From Cyanobium sp. PCC 7001 (GTDB taxonomy: Bacteria > Cyanobacteriota > Cyanobacteriia > PCC-6307 > Cyanobiaceae), in assembly GCF_000155635.1 (NCBI RefSeq), contig NZ_DS990556.1, positions 490,563-554,562 on the forward strand: a stretch of DNA of 64,000 nt. Reading direction: 5' to 3'. Positions 45,832-54,313 of this stretch are shown one piece after another. The notes beneath the pieces are model-generated. The model was not told the origin of the DNA. It saw nothing but the letters and a program-made list of their open reading frames with translations, and did no database searches. The position numbers and the translations under genes were made by a program. Position 1 is the first letter of the stretch. Each line of letters starts with the position of its first letter.

Positions 45832-45911
45832 TCTGCCATCGGCTGTGTCTGCCAATGGCCTTGTCTGCCACTGGCTTCTTCTGCCACTGGCCTCCTCTGC
45901 AATCGGCCTCC
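45832..45911 (+). repeat. Five tandem copies of a 16-bp unit between rpmG and rpsR
   Basis: Units begin TCTGCCATCGGC (45832), TCTGCCAATGGC (45848), TCTGCCACTGGC (45864), TCTGCCACTGGC (45880) and TCTGCAATCGGC (45896), each 16 bases long. The array ends 24 bases before the rpsR start. Copies three and four are the most alike, the outer ones more diverged. Confidence 0.88.
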
Positions 45912-45935
45912 TTCCAGACCTTCTCCTCTCCTGTC

Positions 45936-46157
45936 ATGTCCAGCTCCTTCTTCAAGAAGCGCCTGTCTCCCATCAAGCCGGGCGATCCGATCGACTACAA
46001 GGACGTCGATCTGCTCAAGAAATTCATCACCGAACGCGGCAAGATCCTGCCCCGCCGGCTCACGGGCCTGACCGCCAAGCAGCAGCGTGATCTCACCAAT
46101 GCCGTGAAGCGCGCCCGCATTGTGGCTCTGCTCCCGTTCGTGAATCCCGAAGGCTGA
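45936..46157 (+). CDS. rpsR: 30S ribosomal protein S18
   Basis: 73-residue S18: [20 protein letters not shown] at the start, then [40 protein letters not shown] and the end [15 protein letters not shown]. All match the bacterial S18 family. The RNB ribonuclease frame begins a few bases after the stop. Confidence 0.97.
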
Positions 46158-46161
46158 GCCC

Positions 46162-48195
46162 CTGGCCACGCCCGCATTCCATCCCGGCGATCTCGTCGGC
46201 GTCAAGGACGAGCGGGGTGCCCACCTGGCGGTGGTGCTCAGGGAGCATGGCTCCAAGCTCGATCTCAGCGTCGGCTTCCAGCATCGGCACCAGTCCCTGC
46301 CGCGGCGGTCTGCATCGCTCCTGGCACCCCTGCCTGGAACCGCAGACCCGCCGGGCCGTCTCGGCCTGCCCCCGTGGGCCTTCGACGAGCAGGAGCTGGC
46401 CGCTGCCCTGCCCCGCCGGCGGGACTTTGCGGCGGCCTGGCTCCTGCTCGTCGACGACGGGCAGAGCTGGAGTCTCCCCGACTGGGTGGAGCTGGTGTGC
46501 AGTCGCCGGGATCCGATCGTGCTGGCGGCCTGCTGGCTGTGGCTGCAAGGGCCCCAGCAGCTGTTCCGGTTGCGGCAGCAGGGCATCACCGCCCGCCCGG
46601 CCGAGGACCTGCGCCAGCTGCGCCGAGACCTGCACCGCCAGGCGCTGGAGCTGCGCTGCGAGCAGCTGTGGCATGAGGCCCTGGCACGGCGGCAGCCGCT
46701 GCAGCGCTCGATGCTCGGCCCACCGCAACAGCGCGAGCTGGAACAGCTGCTCGCCCTGGCGGCGGGGCAGGAGGCCCCGGAGCTGCCGCCGGGCCTGCGG
46801 CGGGCGCTCCAGGCCGCCCACTGTGCCGCCGACAGTGGTGCCGTCAGGCATCTGCTCGTGGATCTGGGCCAGTGGGATCCCCACCATCTGCCCTCCCTGC
46901 ACGCCACCACCTGGGAGACCGGGTTCAGCGCCGACCTGGAGGCCGAAGCCCGGCGCCTGATCGATCGGGCTGACGGTCCATGTGCGGGCGATGGGGATCG
47001 CCTCGACCTCACCGCCCTGCACTGCGTCACGATCGACGACGCCGACACCCGCGACATCGATGACGCCATCGGGCTGGAGCGCTGTGCGGATGGCCTGCTG
47101 CGCCTGTGGATCCACATCGCCGATCCCGGCCGCCTGGTGGCGCTGGACTCCCCCCTGGATGTGGAGGCGCGCCGCCGCGGCAGCAGTCTCTACCTGGCCA
47201 GCGGCACCCTGCCGATGTTCCCTGAGGCCTTGGCCACCGGACCCCTGAGCCTCGTCGCCGGCCGGCGCAACGCGGCCTGGAGCCTGGGGCTGGAGCTGGA
47301 CGGAGAGGGCGCCATCACGGCCACCCGCCTGGCGCGCAGCTGGGTGCGCCCCACCTACCGGCTCAGCTATGCCGATGCCGACGAGCTGATCGACCTGGCT
47401 CCGCCCGAGGATCCCGATCTGGCCGAGCTTCATGGCCTGTTGGAGCGCCGCCGCCGCTGGCGGCTGGCCAGGGGTGCCATCCAGATGGATCAGCCGGAAG
47501 GGCGGATCCGCGTGCGCGACGGGGAGCCCGAGCTGGAGATCACCGAGCCCAGCCCCTCGCGACTGATGGTGGCGGAGGCCATGATCCTTGCCGGTGCTGC
47601 GGTGGCCGCCCATGGCCAGGAGCACCACCTGGCGCTTCCCTACCGCAGCCAGCTGCCGGCCGAGCTGCCGCGCCCCAGCGAGCTCGAGGCACTGCCGGCA
47701 GGCCCGGTGCGCCACGCCGCGATCAAGCGCTGCCTCAGCCGCGGCCATACCGGAGCCGTGCCCAGCGCCCACTTCAGCCTCGGCCTGCCGGCCTATGTGC
47801 AGGCCACCTCTCCGATCCGCCGCTATGGCGACCTGGTGGTGCAGCGTCAGCTGCTGGCCGTGCAGGAGGGCCGGCCTCCGCTGGATGCCGAGGCCCTGCA
47901 GGCCCTGCTGGACCAGCTGGAGGATCCGATTCGCCAGGGGCTGCAGATCAGCCGGGAAGACCAGCGCCACTGGCAGCAGGTGTGGTTCTCCCGCCACCGG
48001 TCCCGTCAGTGGTCCGCCCAGTTCCTGCGTTGGCTGAGGGCCCAGGACGGACTGGGCCTGGTCCACCTCGAGGACCTCGCCATGGATCTGGCGGCCCACT
48101 GCCCGGCGGACGCGGAGCCGGGGGACGCCCTGATCGTGCGGGTGCAGCTGGTGGACCCGCTCCGGGATCAGCTGCGTCTGGTCGCCAGCGCCTGA
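46162..48195 (+). CDS. RNB-domain exoribonuclease (RNase II/R family), probable CTG start
   Basis: 3'-5' exoribonuclease. The RNB domain holds the catalytic aspartates in TIDDADTRDIDDAIGLERC (about residues 290-308), then RLWIHIADPGRLVALDSPLD, GTLPMFPEALATGPLSLVAG, PSPSRLMVAEAMILAG and QATSPIRRYGDLVVQRQLLA. The first canonical start in frame is GTG 46231, but family-like N-terminal sequence (FHPGDLVGVKDERGAHLAVV) lies upstream of it. The only suitable codon there is CTG 46162, five bases after the rpsR stop, so a non-canonical start within the rpsR transcript is the best reading. It is shorter than E. coli RNase R and has no clear S1 domain, as in the cyanobacterial form. Confidence 0.9.
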   Translation: MATPAFHPGDLVGVKDERGAHLAVVLREHGSKLDLSVGFQHRHQSLPRRSASLLAPLPGTADPPGRLGLPPWAFDEQELAAALPRRRDFAAAWLLLVDDGQSWSLPDWVELVCSRRDPIVLAACWLWLQGPQQLFRLRQQGITARPAEDLRQLRRDLHRQALELRCEQLWHEALARRQPLQRSMLGPPQQRELEQLLALAAGQEAPELPPGLRRALQAAHCAADSGAVRHLLVDLGQWDPHHLPSLHATTWETGFSADLEAEARRLIDRADGPCAGDGDRLDLTALHCVTIDDADTRDIDDAIGLERCADGLLRLWIHIADPGRLVALDSPLDVEARRRGSSLYLASGTLPMFPEALATGPLSLVAGRRNAAWSLGLELDGEGAITATRLARSWVRPTYRLSYADADELIDLAPPEDPDLAELHGLLERRRRWRLARGAIQMDQPEGRIRVRDGEPELEITEPSPSRLMVAEAMILAGAAVAAHGQEHHLALPYRSQLPAELPRPSELEALPAGPVRHAAIKRCLSRGHTGAVPSAHFSLGLPAYVQATSPIRRYGDLVVQRQLLAVQEGRPPLDAEALQALLDQLEDPIRQGLQISREDQRHWQQVWFSRHRSRQWSAQFLRWLRAQDGLGLVHLEDLAMDLAAHCPADAEPGDALIVRVQLVDPLRDQLRLVASA

Positions 48196-48213
48196 GGTCC
48201 GCCGCGGGGCCCG

Positions 48214-50049
48214 TCAGACAGCCAGGCGCGAGAGCCGCAGCCACGGCCCCCAGGGGTTGGCGCAGCCCACCAGGCGTGCGGCGCGCGGCGCCTCCAGCTG
48301 CTGCAGCCAGCGGTGCAGCGCCGGCTCCAGGGTGATCACGGGCCAGGCCCCCGACTCCGTCTCCAGGGTGTAGCGGCCGGCCGTATCGCTGCGCAGCCAC
48401 CCCTCCCAAAGCCGTTCGTGGGGTTCGGGCGGTGCTCCCGTCCAGCCCGGGTCCAGACGGCCCAGGCCCTCGGCAGCGGTGCTGGCGGCGAGCGTGCCAT
48501 CGCCGCCGAGCAGCGAAGGATCCTGCAGCGCCGCCAGCTGGCGCTGGCGCCAGTCCGGGTGGTGCCAAGGCGTGTCCCAGAGGGGCAGGGGGCCGGCCGG
48601 TGCCTGCCCATCCAGCACCAGCGCCCTCTGGAGCTGGAGCACCGGCAACTGGGCCGGCAGGCAGCCCTGCCGCTGGCACAGCGCCGCCGCCAGTCCCGCG
48701 GCCTGGCCCACATTGAGCACCAGGGGCTGCAGGCGGGTGGCGCCGTTGGCCATGTGGCTCGTGCTGATGGCCTTGTCGGCCGCCATCAGATTCGCCGTGT
48801 CCCGGCTCACCAGGGCGCTGAAAGGGATGCAGAACGGGGTGCCGGTCCAGCGGCCTCCCCACGGACAGCTCTTCGGCGCCAGGGGCCAGTCGTCTCCTGG
48901 GTAGTGGTGGTCATTGGCGTAGTTGCCCACGGCCACCGCCTCCATTGTTCCGTCGTGCCAGGGCAGGGGGGCCAGCCGGGCACCGCTGCCGACGGGCAGG
49001 AGCTGCTGCTCGATCACCGTGCTCAAGCCCTTCAGGCGCCTGCCTTCGCGCCAGTAGGGCATCAGGGCCAGTGGCGAGGGCCCCTGCAGGCTGGCCTCGG
49101 CGACTGATCGCGGATACACCTGCGCCAGCTTGATCCAGCCGCCGCTCGCCTGTTCCAGCGCGGTCGCGAAGGCCAGGCTGTGCGCCTGCATCGCCCGCTC
49201 CAGCGCCCGCTGGCGGCCTTGATCGGGGTTGAACGCTGCCGCGAGGCCCTCGTGCCAGTCGTTGCCGTGCAGGGGCCAGTTCAGCATCACCAGACCGCCG
49301 GGCAGGCGGCCGTAGGTGATGGTGCGCTCCAACCCGAAGCTGGCCGTGGCGCCGGCGAAGGGCTCCGGCAGCGGCCGCTCTTCGCCCCGCCGCGGGGCCT
49401 CGTGCTGCAGCTGTCCCATCGCCACCCAGGTCGGTGACTGCACCGGCTGCTCGGTGAAGAAGGACTCGGTGGCGATCGCGCCGGCGGTGGGAGCGCTCGG
49501 CTCCTGCCACCGTTCCTTTGCCTCCCACCCGAGCCGGTAGCCCGCCCCGGCCAGGGCGATCAGCTCCCCGCGGTCGCTGCCGTCGATCACGATCCCGTCC
49601 CGGGTGTGGAGCGTCACCGGTTGGCCCGCGTACTGGGAGGCCGCGGGACGCTCCACCACGAGGCGCTCCACCCGGTCCTGTTGCCGCTTCACCGCCAGCA
49701 GCCGCGTGTTCGGCCACCAGTCCAGCTGGGGCACCGCCGCCACCCACTCCCGGAGGATGGCCTCGGCCGTGGCGGGGCGGTAGCCGAAGCAGCTCACCCA
49801 GTTGTGGTCCAGGCCCTCCGGTTCCCGCCGGGCCAGCTCCCGCAGCAGGGCTCCCCACAGGCCGGTCTGCCAGGGGGTGAGCTCGTTGCCATCCGGGCAG
49901 CAGACGCCGGCGGCGCTCACCATTCCCCCCAGCCAGGCTCCAGGGGTCAGCAACAGGGTGGCCGTGCCGCTGCGGCCGGCCTGGAGGGCCGCCGCCACCC
50001 CTCCGGTTCCCCCTCCCCACACCACGACGGGATACCGCTCGTCTTGCAT
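48214..50049 (-). CDS. FAD-dependent oxidoreductase (PF12831 type)
   Basis: 611-residue flavoprotein. The dinucleotide loop is VVVWGGGTGGVAAALQAGRS (GxGxxG) at the N-terminus, followed by WLGGMVSAAGVCCPDG, which is typical of the FAD_oxidored group. DGIVIDGSDRGELIALAGAG completes the FAD site, and GTPFCIPFSALVSRDTANLM with MANGATRLQPLVLNVGQAAG is the conserved C-terminal part. Substrate is unknown. It is convergent with the RNB ribonuclease (18-base gap) and divergent from metG (117 bases between starts). Confidence 0.85.
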   Translation of the reverse strand: MQDERYPVVVWGGGTGGVAAALQAGRSGTATLLLTPGAWLGGMVSAAGVCCPDGNELTPWQTGLWGALLRELARREPEGLDHNWVSCFGYRPATAEAILREWVAAVPQLDWWPNTRLLAVKRQQDRVERLVVERPAASQYAGQPVTLHTRDGIVIDGSDRGELIALAGAGYRLGWEAKERWQEPSAPTAGAIATESFFTEQPVQSPTWVAMGQLQHEAPRRGEERPLPEPFAGATASFGLERTITYGRLPGGLVMLNWPLHGNDWHEGLAAAFNPDQGRQRALERAMQAHSLAFATALEQASGGWIKLAQVYPRSVAEASLQGPSPLALMPYWREGRRLKGLSTVIEQQLLPVGSGARLAPLPWHDGTMEAVAVGNYANDHHYPGDDWPLAPKSCPWGGRWTGTPFCIPFSALVSRDTANLMAADKAISTSHMANGATRLQPLVLNVGQAAGLAAALCQRQGCLPAQLPVLQLQRALVLDGQAPAGPLPLWDTPWHHPDWRQRQLAALQDPSLLGGDGTLAASTAAEGLGRLDPGWTGAPPEPHERLWEGWLRSDTAGRYTLETESGAWPVITLEPALHRWLQQLEAPRAARLVGCANPWGPWLRLSRLAV

Positions 50050-50166
50050 CGGGGTTCAGGCAGGGCGGGGAAGGGTCCGGGGAATGATGGGTAGGATCCG
50101 GCCCCGGCACAGGTCCGCTGCAGCGGCGCAACGAGCCCGGAGTACCGCCGGACCATCTCCCGCCGC

Positions 50167-51768
50167 ATGTCTTACACCCTCACCACCCCGCTCTACTACG
50201 TCAACGACCGCGCCCATCTGGGCAGCACGTACACGACCCTGGCCTGCGATGCGATCGCCCGTTACCAGCGGCTCTGCGGCGAGCAGGTGGTGTTCATCAC
50301 CGGGTGCGACGAGCATGGCCAGAAGATCCAGCGCACCGCCGAGGCCGCCGGGGTCAGTCCCCAGGACCACTGCGACCGCATCAGCGCCGGCTACCGCGAC
50401 CTCTGGGACCGCTGGCAGATCAGCCACGACCGCTTCATCCGCACCACCGATCCACGCCACCACGAGCTGGTGGCCCAGTTCTTCGCCCGGGTGGAGGCCA
50501 GGGGCGATGTGGTGGAGGGCCGCCAGCAGGGCTGGTACTGCGTGGCCTGCGAGGAATTCAAGGACGACCCCCACGAGGCGCAGGATCCGGAGTGCCCCAC
50601 CCACCGCCGGCCGCTCGAGTGGCGCGACGAGGTGAACCTCTTCTTCCGCCTGTCCCGCTATCAGGCGGAGATCGAGGCGCTCATCGCCCAGCCCGACTTC
50701 ATCCAGCCTCCCAGCCGCCGCCGCGAGGTGGAGAATTTCGTGGCCCAGGGCCTGCGGGATTTCTCCATCTCCAGGATCGATCTGCCCTGGGGGATTCCGG
50801 TGCCGGGGCATCCAGGACACACCTTCTATGTGTGGTTCGATGCCCTGCTGGGCTACCTCTCCGCCCTGCTGGCGGCGGATGGCAGCGGCCCGCCCGGTCC
50901 GGTGGACCTGGACGCCCTGCTGCAGCGGGGCTGGCCGGCCCAGCTGCACGTGATCGGCAAGGACATCCTCCGCTTCCACGCCGTCTACTGGCCGGCCATG
51001 CTGCTCTCGGCCGGACTTCCCCTGCCCCGGCAGGTGTTCGGCCACGGCTTTCTCACCCGTGAAGGCCAGAAGATGGGCAAGTCCCTGGGCAATGTGCTGG
51101 ATCCGGAGGTGCTGCTCGAGCGCTGCGGACGCGACCCGGTGCGCTGGTATCTGCTGCGCGACATCCCCTTTGGCGACGACGGCGATTTCCAGCAGCAGCG
51201 CTTCACCGACCTGGTCAACAACGACCTGGCCAACACCATCGGCAACCTGCTGAACCGCACCAGCTCGATGGCGCGCAAGTGGTTCGACGGTGCCGTGCCG
51301 CCGGCCGGTGAGGCCAGCGCCGGGGACCACCCCCTGGCCCAGGCCACCCGGCTGGCCGGCGAGCAGGCCTGTGCCGGCCTCGAACGGCTCGACTTCCGCC
51401 GGGCGGCGGAGGCGGTGCTGCAGCTGGCGACGGCGGCGAATGGCTATCTCAACGACCAGGCTCCCTGGAAGCGCATGAAGCTTCCGGACCAGGAGACGGG
51501 TGTGGCCGCCGACCTCTATGCCGTGCTGGAGGCGACCCGCTCGGTGGCGGTGCTGCTGGCTCCCCTGGTGCCGGAACTGTCGGCCCGCATGCTCCACCAG
51601 CTGGGTCTTGAACCCTTCGACAGCGCGGCCAGCGGGGTGGCGGCCCAGCCCAAGGCTGCCACCAGCCCGTGGCTCGCGGCCCAGCGCTGGGGGCTGCTGC
51701 CGCCGGGGCAGCCCCTGCCGCCGCCCGAGCCCGTGCTGCTGCGGCTCGAGCTCGACTCCCCGCTGTGA
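50167..51768 (+). CDS. metG: Methionine-tRNA ligase
   Basis: Class-I synthetase charging tRNA-Met. The 533 residues show the HIGH variant (PLYYVNDRAHLGSTYTTLAC), FITGCDEHGQKIQ, the zinc-like YCVACEEF...ECPTHRR, ARGVLQ-type HVIGKDILRFHAVYWPAMLL and the KMSKS variant GQKMGKSLGNVLDPE near residue 300, followed by the helical anticodon-binding domain (FQQQRFTDLVNNDLANTIGN). It lacks the C-terminal Trbp111-like extension. The stop overlaps the lptC-like start by 4 bases (GTGA). Confidence 0.96.
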   Translation: MSYTLTTPLYYVNDRAHLGSTYTTLACDAIARYQRLCGEQVVFITGCDEHGQKIQRTAEAAGVSPQDHCDRISAGYRDLWDRWQISHDRFIRTTDPRHHELVAQFFARVEARGDVVEGRQQGWYCVACEEFKDDPHEAQDPECPTHRRPLEWRDEVNLFFRLSRYQAEIEALIAQPDFIQPPSRRREVENFVAQGLRDFSISRIDLPWGIPVPGHPGHTFYVWFDALLGYLSALLAADGSGPPGPVDLDALLQRGWPAQLHVIGKDILRFHAVYWPAMLLSAGLPLPRQVFGHGFLTREGQKMGKSLGNVLDPEVLLERCGRDPVRWYLLRDIPFGDDGDFQQQRFTDLVNNDLANTIGNLLNRTSSMARKWFDGAVPPAGEASAGDHPLAQATRLAGEQACAGLERLDFRRAAEAVLQLATAANGYLNDQAPWKRMKLPDQETGVAADLYAVLEATRSVAVLLAPLVPELSARMLHQLGLEPFDSAASGVAAQPKAATSPWLAAQRWGLLPPGQPLPPPEPVLLRLELDSPL

Positions 51769-52919
51769 TCCGCCTGTCCTGGCCGGCCGCCGGCCTTGGT
51801 CTCACCCTTCTGCTCGCCTCCTGCACGGGCCCTCCGGAGGAACCGGAAGCGGCACCCCCCTTCGTGTTCCGCAGCCTCAACCTGCGCCAGCAGGACGGCG
51901 ACGGCAGGACCCTGTGGGAGCTGAGCAGCCCGGAAACCCGCTACGACCTCAGCCGCCGGGTGGCCCAGGCCCGGGACCTGCGCGGTGTGCTCTACAGCCA
52001 GGGCAAGCCCCTCTACCGCTTCACGGCCGCCAACGGCGTGGTGCTGAACGACGGCGAGGTGGTGCAGCTGGAGGGCCCCACCCGGGTGCAGCGGCTGGAG
52101 GAGGGGGACAAGCCCCTGGTGATCACGGCCCTGCGGGTGCGGTGGTATCCGGCCCGCAAGCTGATGGAGCTCGACCGCGCTCCGGTGGCCACCCAGGATG
52201 ATCTGCGCCTCACCAGCCAGCGGGTGCGGTTCCTGATCGGGGATGACCGCCTGGAGCTGCAGGGGGAGCCCACGCTGGTGCGCTCCGGGGATGAACCGCT
52301 GCGCCTGGAGCTCAGCCGCGTGGACTGGTGGCCCGGCAGCGGCGCCCTGCAGGGCCGCGGGCCCGTGCGGGGCCAACGCGCCGTGCCGGACCGCCCCGCT
52401 CAGCGCCTCACGGCCCCCTCCCTCACGGCCAACACCCGCAACCGCACCATCGACCTGCGCGGCCCCGTGCGGGTGGTGGATCCCGGCCAGAACGGGGAGC
52501 TGCTGGCCCGAGGGGCGCGGATCGATCTGGAGCGCCGCCTGCTCACCAGCGATCAGCCCTTCGAGGGGCGTCTGGGGGAAGCCAGCCTGCGCGGATCGGG
52601 CTTCCAGCTCAACTTCGCCACCACCACGGCCGTGGTGCCTTCCGGTTGCCGCCTGAACCAGCCCGGCGACAGCCTGCAGGCGCAGCGTTGTCAGTGGAAC
52701 TGGGACACCGGGGCCGTCGAGGCCAGCGGCGGTGTGACCCTGCGGCGGGAGGAGAACGACCAGGTGACCAGGGCCGAGCGGCTCACCGGCACGGCGTCGA
52801 AGAACGGCTTCGTGCAGTTCGGCGGTTCGGGAGCCCGGGTCAGGACCCAGCTTCGGCTTCCGGAGGCGCCGGATCGGAGCCGGCGCGACCGGGCCGCACC
52901 GGCTCCAATCGGGCTGTGA
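51765..52919 (+). CDS. LptC-family lipopolysaccharide-export lipoprotein-like protein
   Basis: 384 residues. The N-terminus LGLTLLLASC is a lipoprotein signal with a lipobox cysteine. The next part (FRSLNLRQQDGDGRTLWELS, ARDLRGVLYSQGKPLYRFTA, NDGEVVQLEG) has the LptC beta-jellyroll pattern of the LPS transport bridge, and the second half (IDLRGPVRVVDPGQNGELLA, LERRLLTSDQPFEGRLGEAS) repeats it, as in the longer cyanobacterial LptC-like proteins. It starts at GTG 51765, overlapping the metG stop. Its 3' end overlaps the convergent CCB-like gene by 80 bases. Confidence 0.85.
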   Translation: MIRLSWPAAGLGLTLLLASCTGPPEEPEAAPPFVFRSLNLRQQDGDGRTLWELSSPETRYDLSRRVAQARDLRGVLYSQGKPLYRFTAANGVVLNDGEVVQLEGPTRVQRLEEGDKPLVITALRVRWYPARKLMELDRAPVATQDDLRLTSQRVRFLIGDDRLELQGEPTLVRSGDEPLRLELSRVDWWPGSGALQGRGPVRGQRAVPDRPAQRLTAPSLTANTRNRTIDLRGPVRVVDPGQNGELLARGARIDLERRLLTSDQPFEGRLGEASLRGSGFQLNFATTTAVVPSGCRLNQPGDSLQAQRCQWNWDTGAVEASGGVTLRREENDQVTRAERLTGTASKNGFVQFGGSGARVRTQLRLPEAPDRSRRDRAAPAPIGL

Positions 52920-53520
52920 GCCGCCGGCCCCAGCCCTCCACCCAGGTGAGGTCGCTGCGGCTGAAGCAGCGCACCGACCAGCCGCCCAGCAGCAGCAGCC
53001 CCTCCTTGCCCAGGGGTTGCACCACCACGGCCGGCAGCTCCGGCAGCAGCCTCTCGAACTCGGCGCGTCCCGGGTAGAGGTGCAGGTTCACCAGTGACAG
53101 CGGTCGCTGGCGTTCGATAGCCCTGGCGCAGATGGCACCCGGCTCGAACGGGGTGCTGGTGAGCAGCCCCCGGCGCAGCAGGGTCTCTCCCCGCCACTGC
53201 ACCAGCACCACGGCCGCCGGGGTGGCCGTGAGCAGCATCTGGCTGCCCCAGCCCAGCTCCTCCACCGCCTCGGCCGGCAGTTCCTCCGCCAGCTCCAGAC
53301 CCTCCTGGCCCGCCAGCGGGGACCTGGCGGCGGCCTCGGGGCTTGCCCGGGTCCACAGCACCCCCACCAGCATCAAACCCACCGCCAGCAGGCTGGCGAG
53401 CACTCCGGCCCGTTCCAGGGGGGGGGTCAGTCCCCCGGCACTGAGCTGGTTCACCACCACCAGGACCAGCCCGAGGACACCGCACCCCAGGGCGGTGCGG
53501 GCGGGTGCGGGGAGGCTCAT
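52840..53520 (-). CDS. CCB2/CCB4-type cofactor assembly protein of complex C (cytochrome b6f)
   Basis: A 226-residue membrane protein. Two N-terminal membrane helices (TALGCGVLGLVLVVVNQL and RAGVLASLLAVGLMLVGVLW) are followed by a soluble domain with ELAEELPAEAVEELGWGSQM, LLTATPAAVVLVQWRGETLL, RGLLTSTPFEPGAICARAIE and LPAVVVQPLGKEGLLLLGGW. This is the pattern of the cyanobacterial/plastid CCB2-CCB4 family, which helps attach heme c-i to cytochrome b6. It starts at ATG 53520, divergent from the Psb32-like gene, and overlaps the lptC-like gene by 80 bases at the 3' end. Confidence 0.85.
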   Translation of the reverse strand: MSLPAPARTALGCGVLGLVLVVVNQLSAGGLTPPLERAGVLASLLAVGLMLVGVLWTRASPEAAARSPLAGQEGLELAEELPAEAVEELGWGSQMLLTATPAAVVLVQWRGETLLRRGLLTSTPFEPGAICARAIERQRPLSLVNLHLYPGRAEFERLLPELPAVVVQPLGKEGLLLLGGWSVRCFSRSDLTWVEGWGRRLTARLEPVRPGRAGSDPAPPEAEAGS

Positions 53521-53581
53521 GACGGCGCGGGGGACAGGCCTGGCGGAACCAGGCAAACTAGGGGGACGCGCGCCGATCGAG

Positions 53582-54307
53582 TTGATCCTGCCCCAGGCCC
53601 TGATCTCCCCACACCGCCGCGGCGTCCTGTCGCGGCGGCAGCGTGTCCTGCAGGCCTGCTGGGCGGCCCTGGCCGTGCTGGTGCTGGGCCTGGGGGCCGC
53701 CGCCCCCGCCCTGGCCGTTTCCGCCAACGCCTTCCCGGAGAGCCCGCCCGAGGAGCGGGTGCTCGACACGGCCAACGTGCTCAGCCGGGCGGCCAATGCC
53801 GAGGTGAGCCGTCAGCTGGAGGCGCTGCAGGCCGAGCGGGTGGACGCGCACCTGATCACCCTCACCCGGCTCGATTACGGCCTGTCCCTGCCCCAGCTGG
53901 GCAGCGAGCTGCTGGAGCGCTGGCAGGCCACCGCCGGCGATGAGGGCCAGCTGCTGTTCCTGATCGACAGCCAGACCAACTCCGCTGCGGTGGTGAGCTC
54001 GCCTGAGCTGAAGGGCCAACTGAGCCCGTCGCTGCTGCGCAGCACCGCCCGCACCACCATGGCCCAGCCGATCCGCGACGGCGCCCGCTTCCGCCAGGCC
54101 AGTCTGGATGGGATCAGCCGGCTGCAGACCGTGCTGCAGGGCGGGGAGGATCCCGGGGAGCCCGTGGTGGCCGAGGTGGAGACGCTCCCCACCAACGTTC
54201 CCACCAAGGAAGAGACCGCCGAGAGCAACGCCTTCACCTGGGTGGTGGTGCTGCTGGTGGTCGGTACCGTGGTGCCGATGGCCACCTGGTGGGTCTTCTC
54301 CCGCTGA
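53582..54307 (+). CDS. Psb32-like TPM-domain thylakoid protein
   Basis: 241 residues. A signal peptide (LQACWAALAVLVLGLGAAAP) leads to a TPM domain: FPESPPEERVLDTANVLSRA, AHLITLTRLDYGLSLPQLGS, QLLFLIDSQTNSAAVVSSPE. It ends in a membrane anchor (WVVVLLVVGTVVPMATWWVF). By family knowledge, Psb32 protects and repairs photosystem II under light stress. I place the start at TTG 53582, just before the signal; ATG 53519 would overlap the start of the divergent CCB-like gene. pxcA follows 6 bases after its stop. Confidence 0.85.
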   Translation: MILPQALISPHRRGVLSRRQRVLQACWAALAVLVLGLGAAAPALAVSANAFPESPPEERVLDTANVLSRAANAEVSRQLEALQAERVDAHLITLTRLDYGLSLPQLGSELLERWQATAGDEGQLLFLIDSQTNSAAVVSSPELKGQLSPSLLRSTARTTMAQPIRDGARFRQASLDGISRLQTVLQGGEDPGEPVVAEVETLPTNVPTKEETAESNAFTWVVVLLVVGTVVPMATWWVFSR

Positions 54308-54313
54308 TCTCCC

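Noticed and set aside
46093..48099. A 668-codon frame antisense to the RNB ribonuclease
   Set aside because: Same mirror effect; no domain signature.
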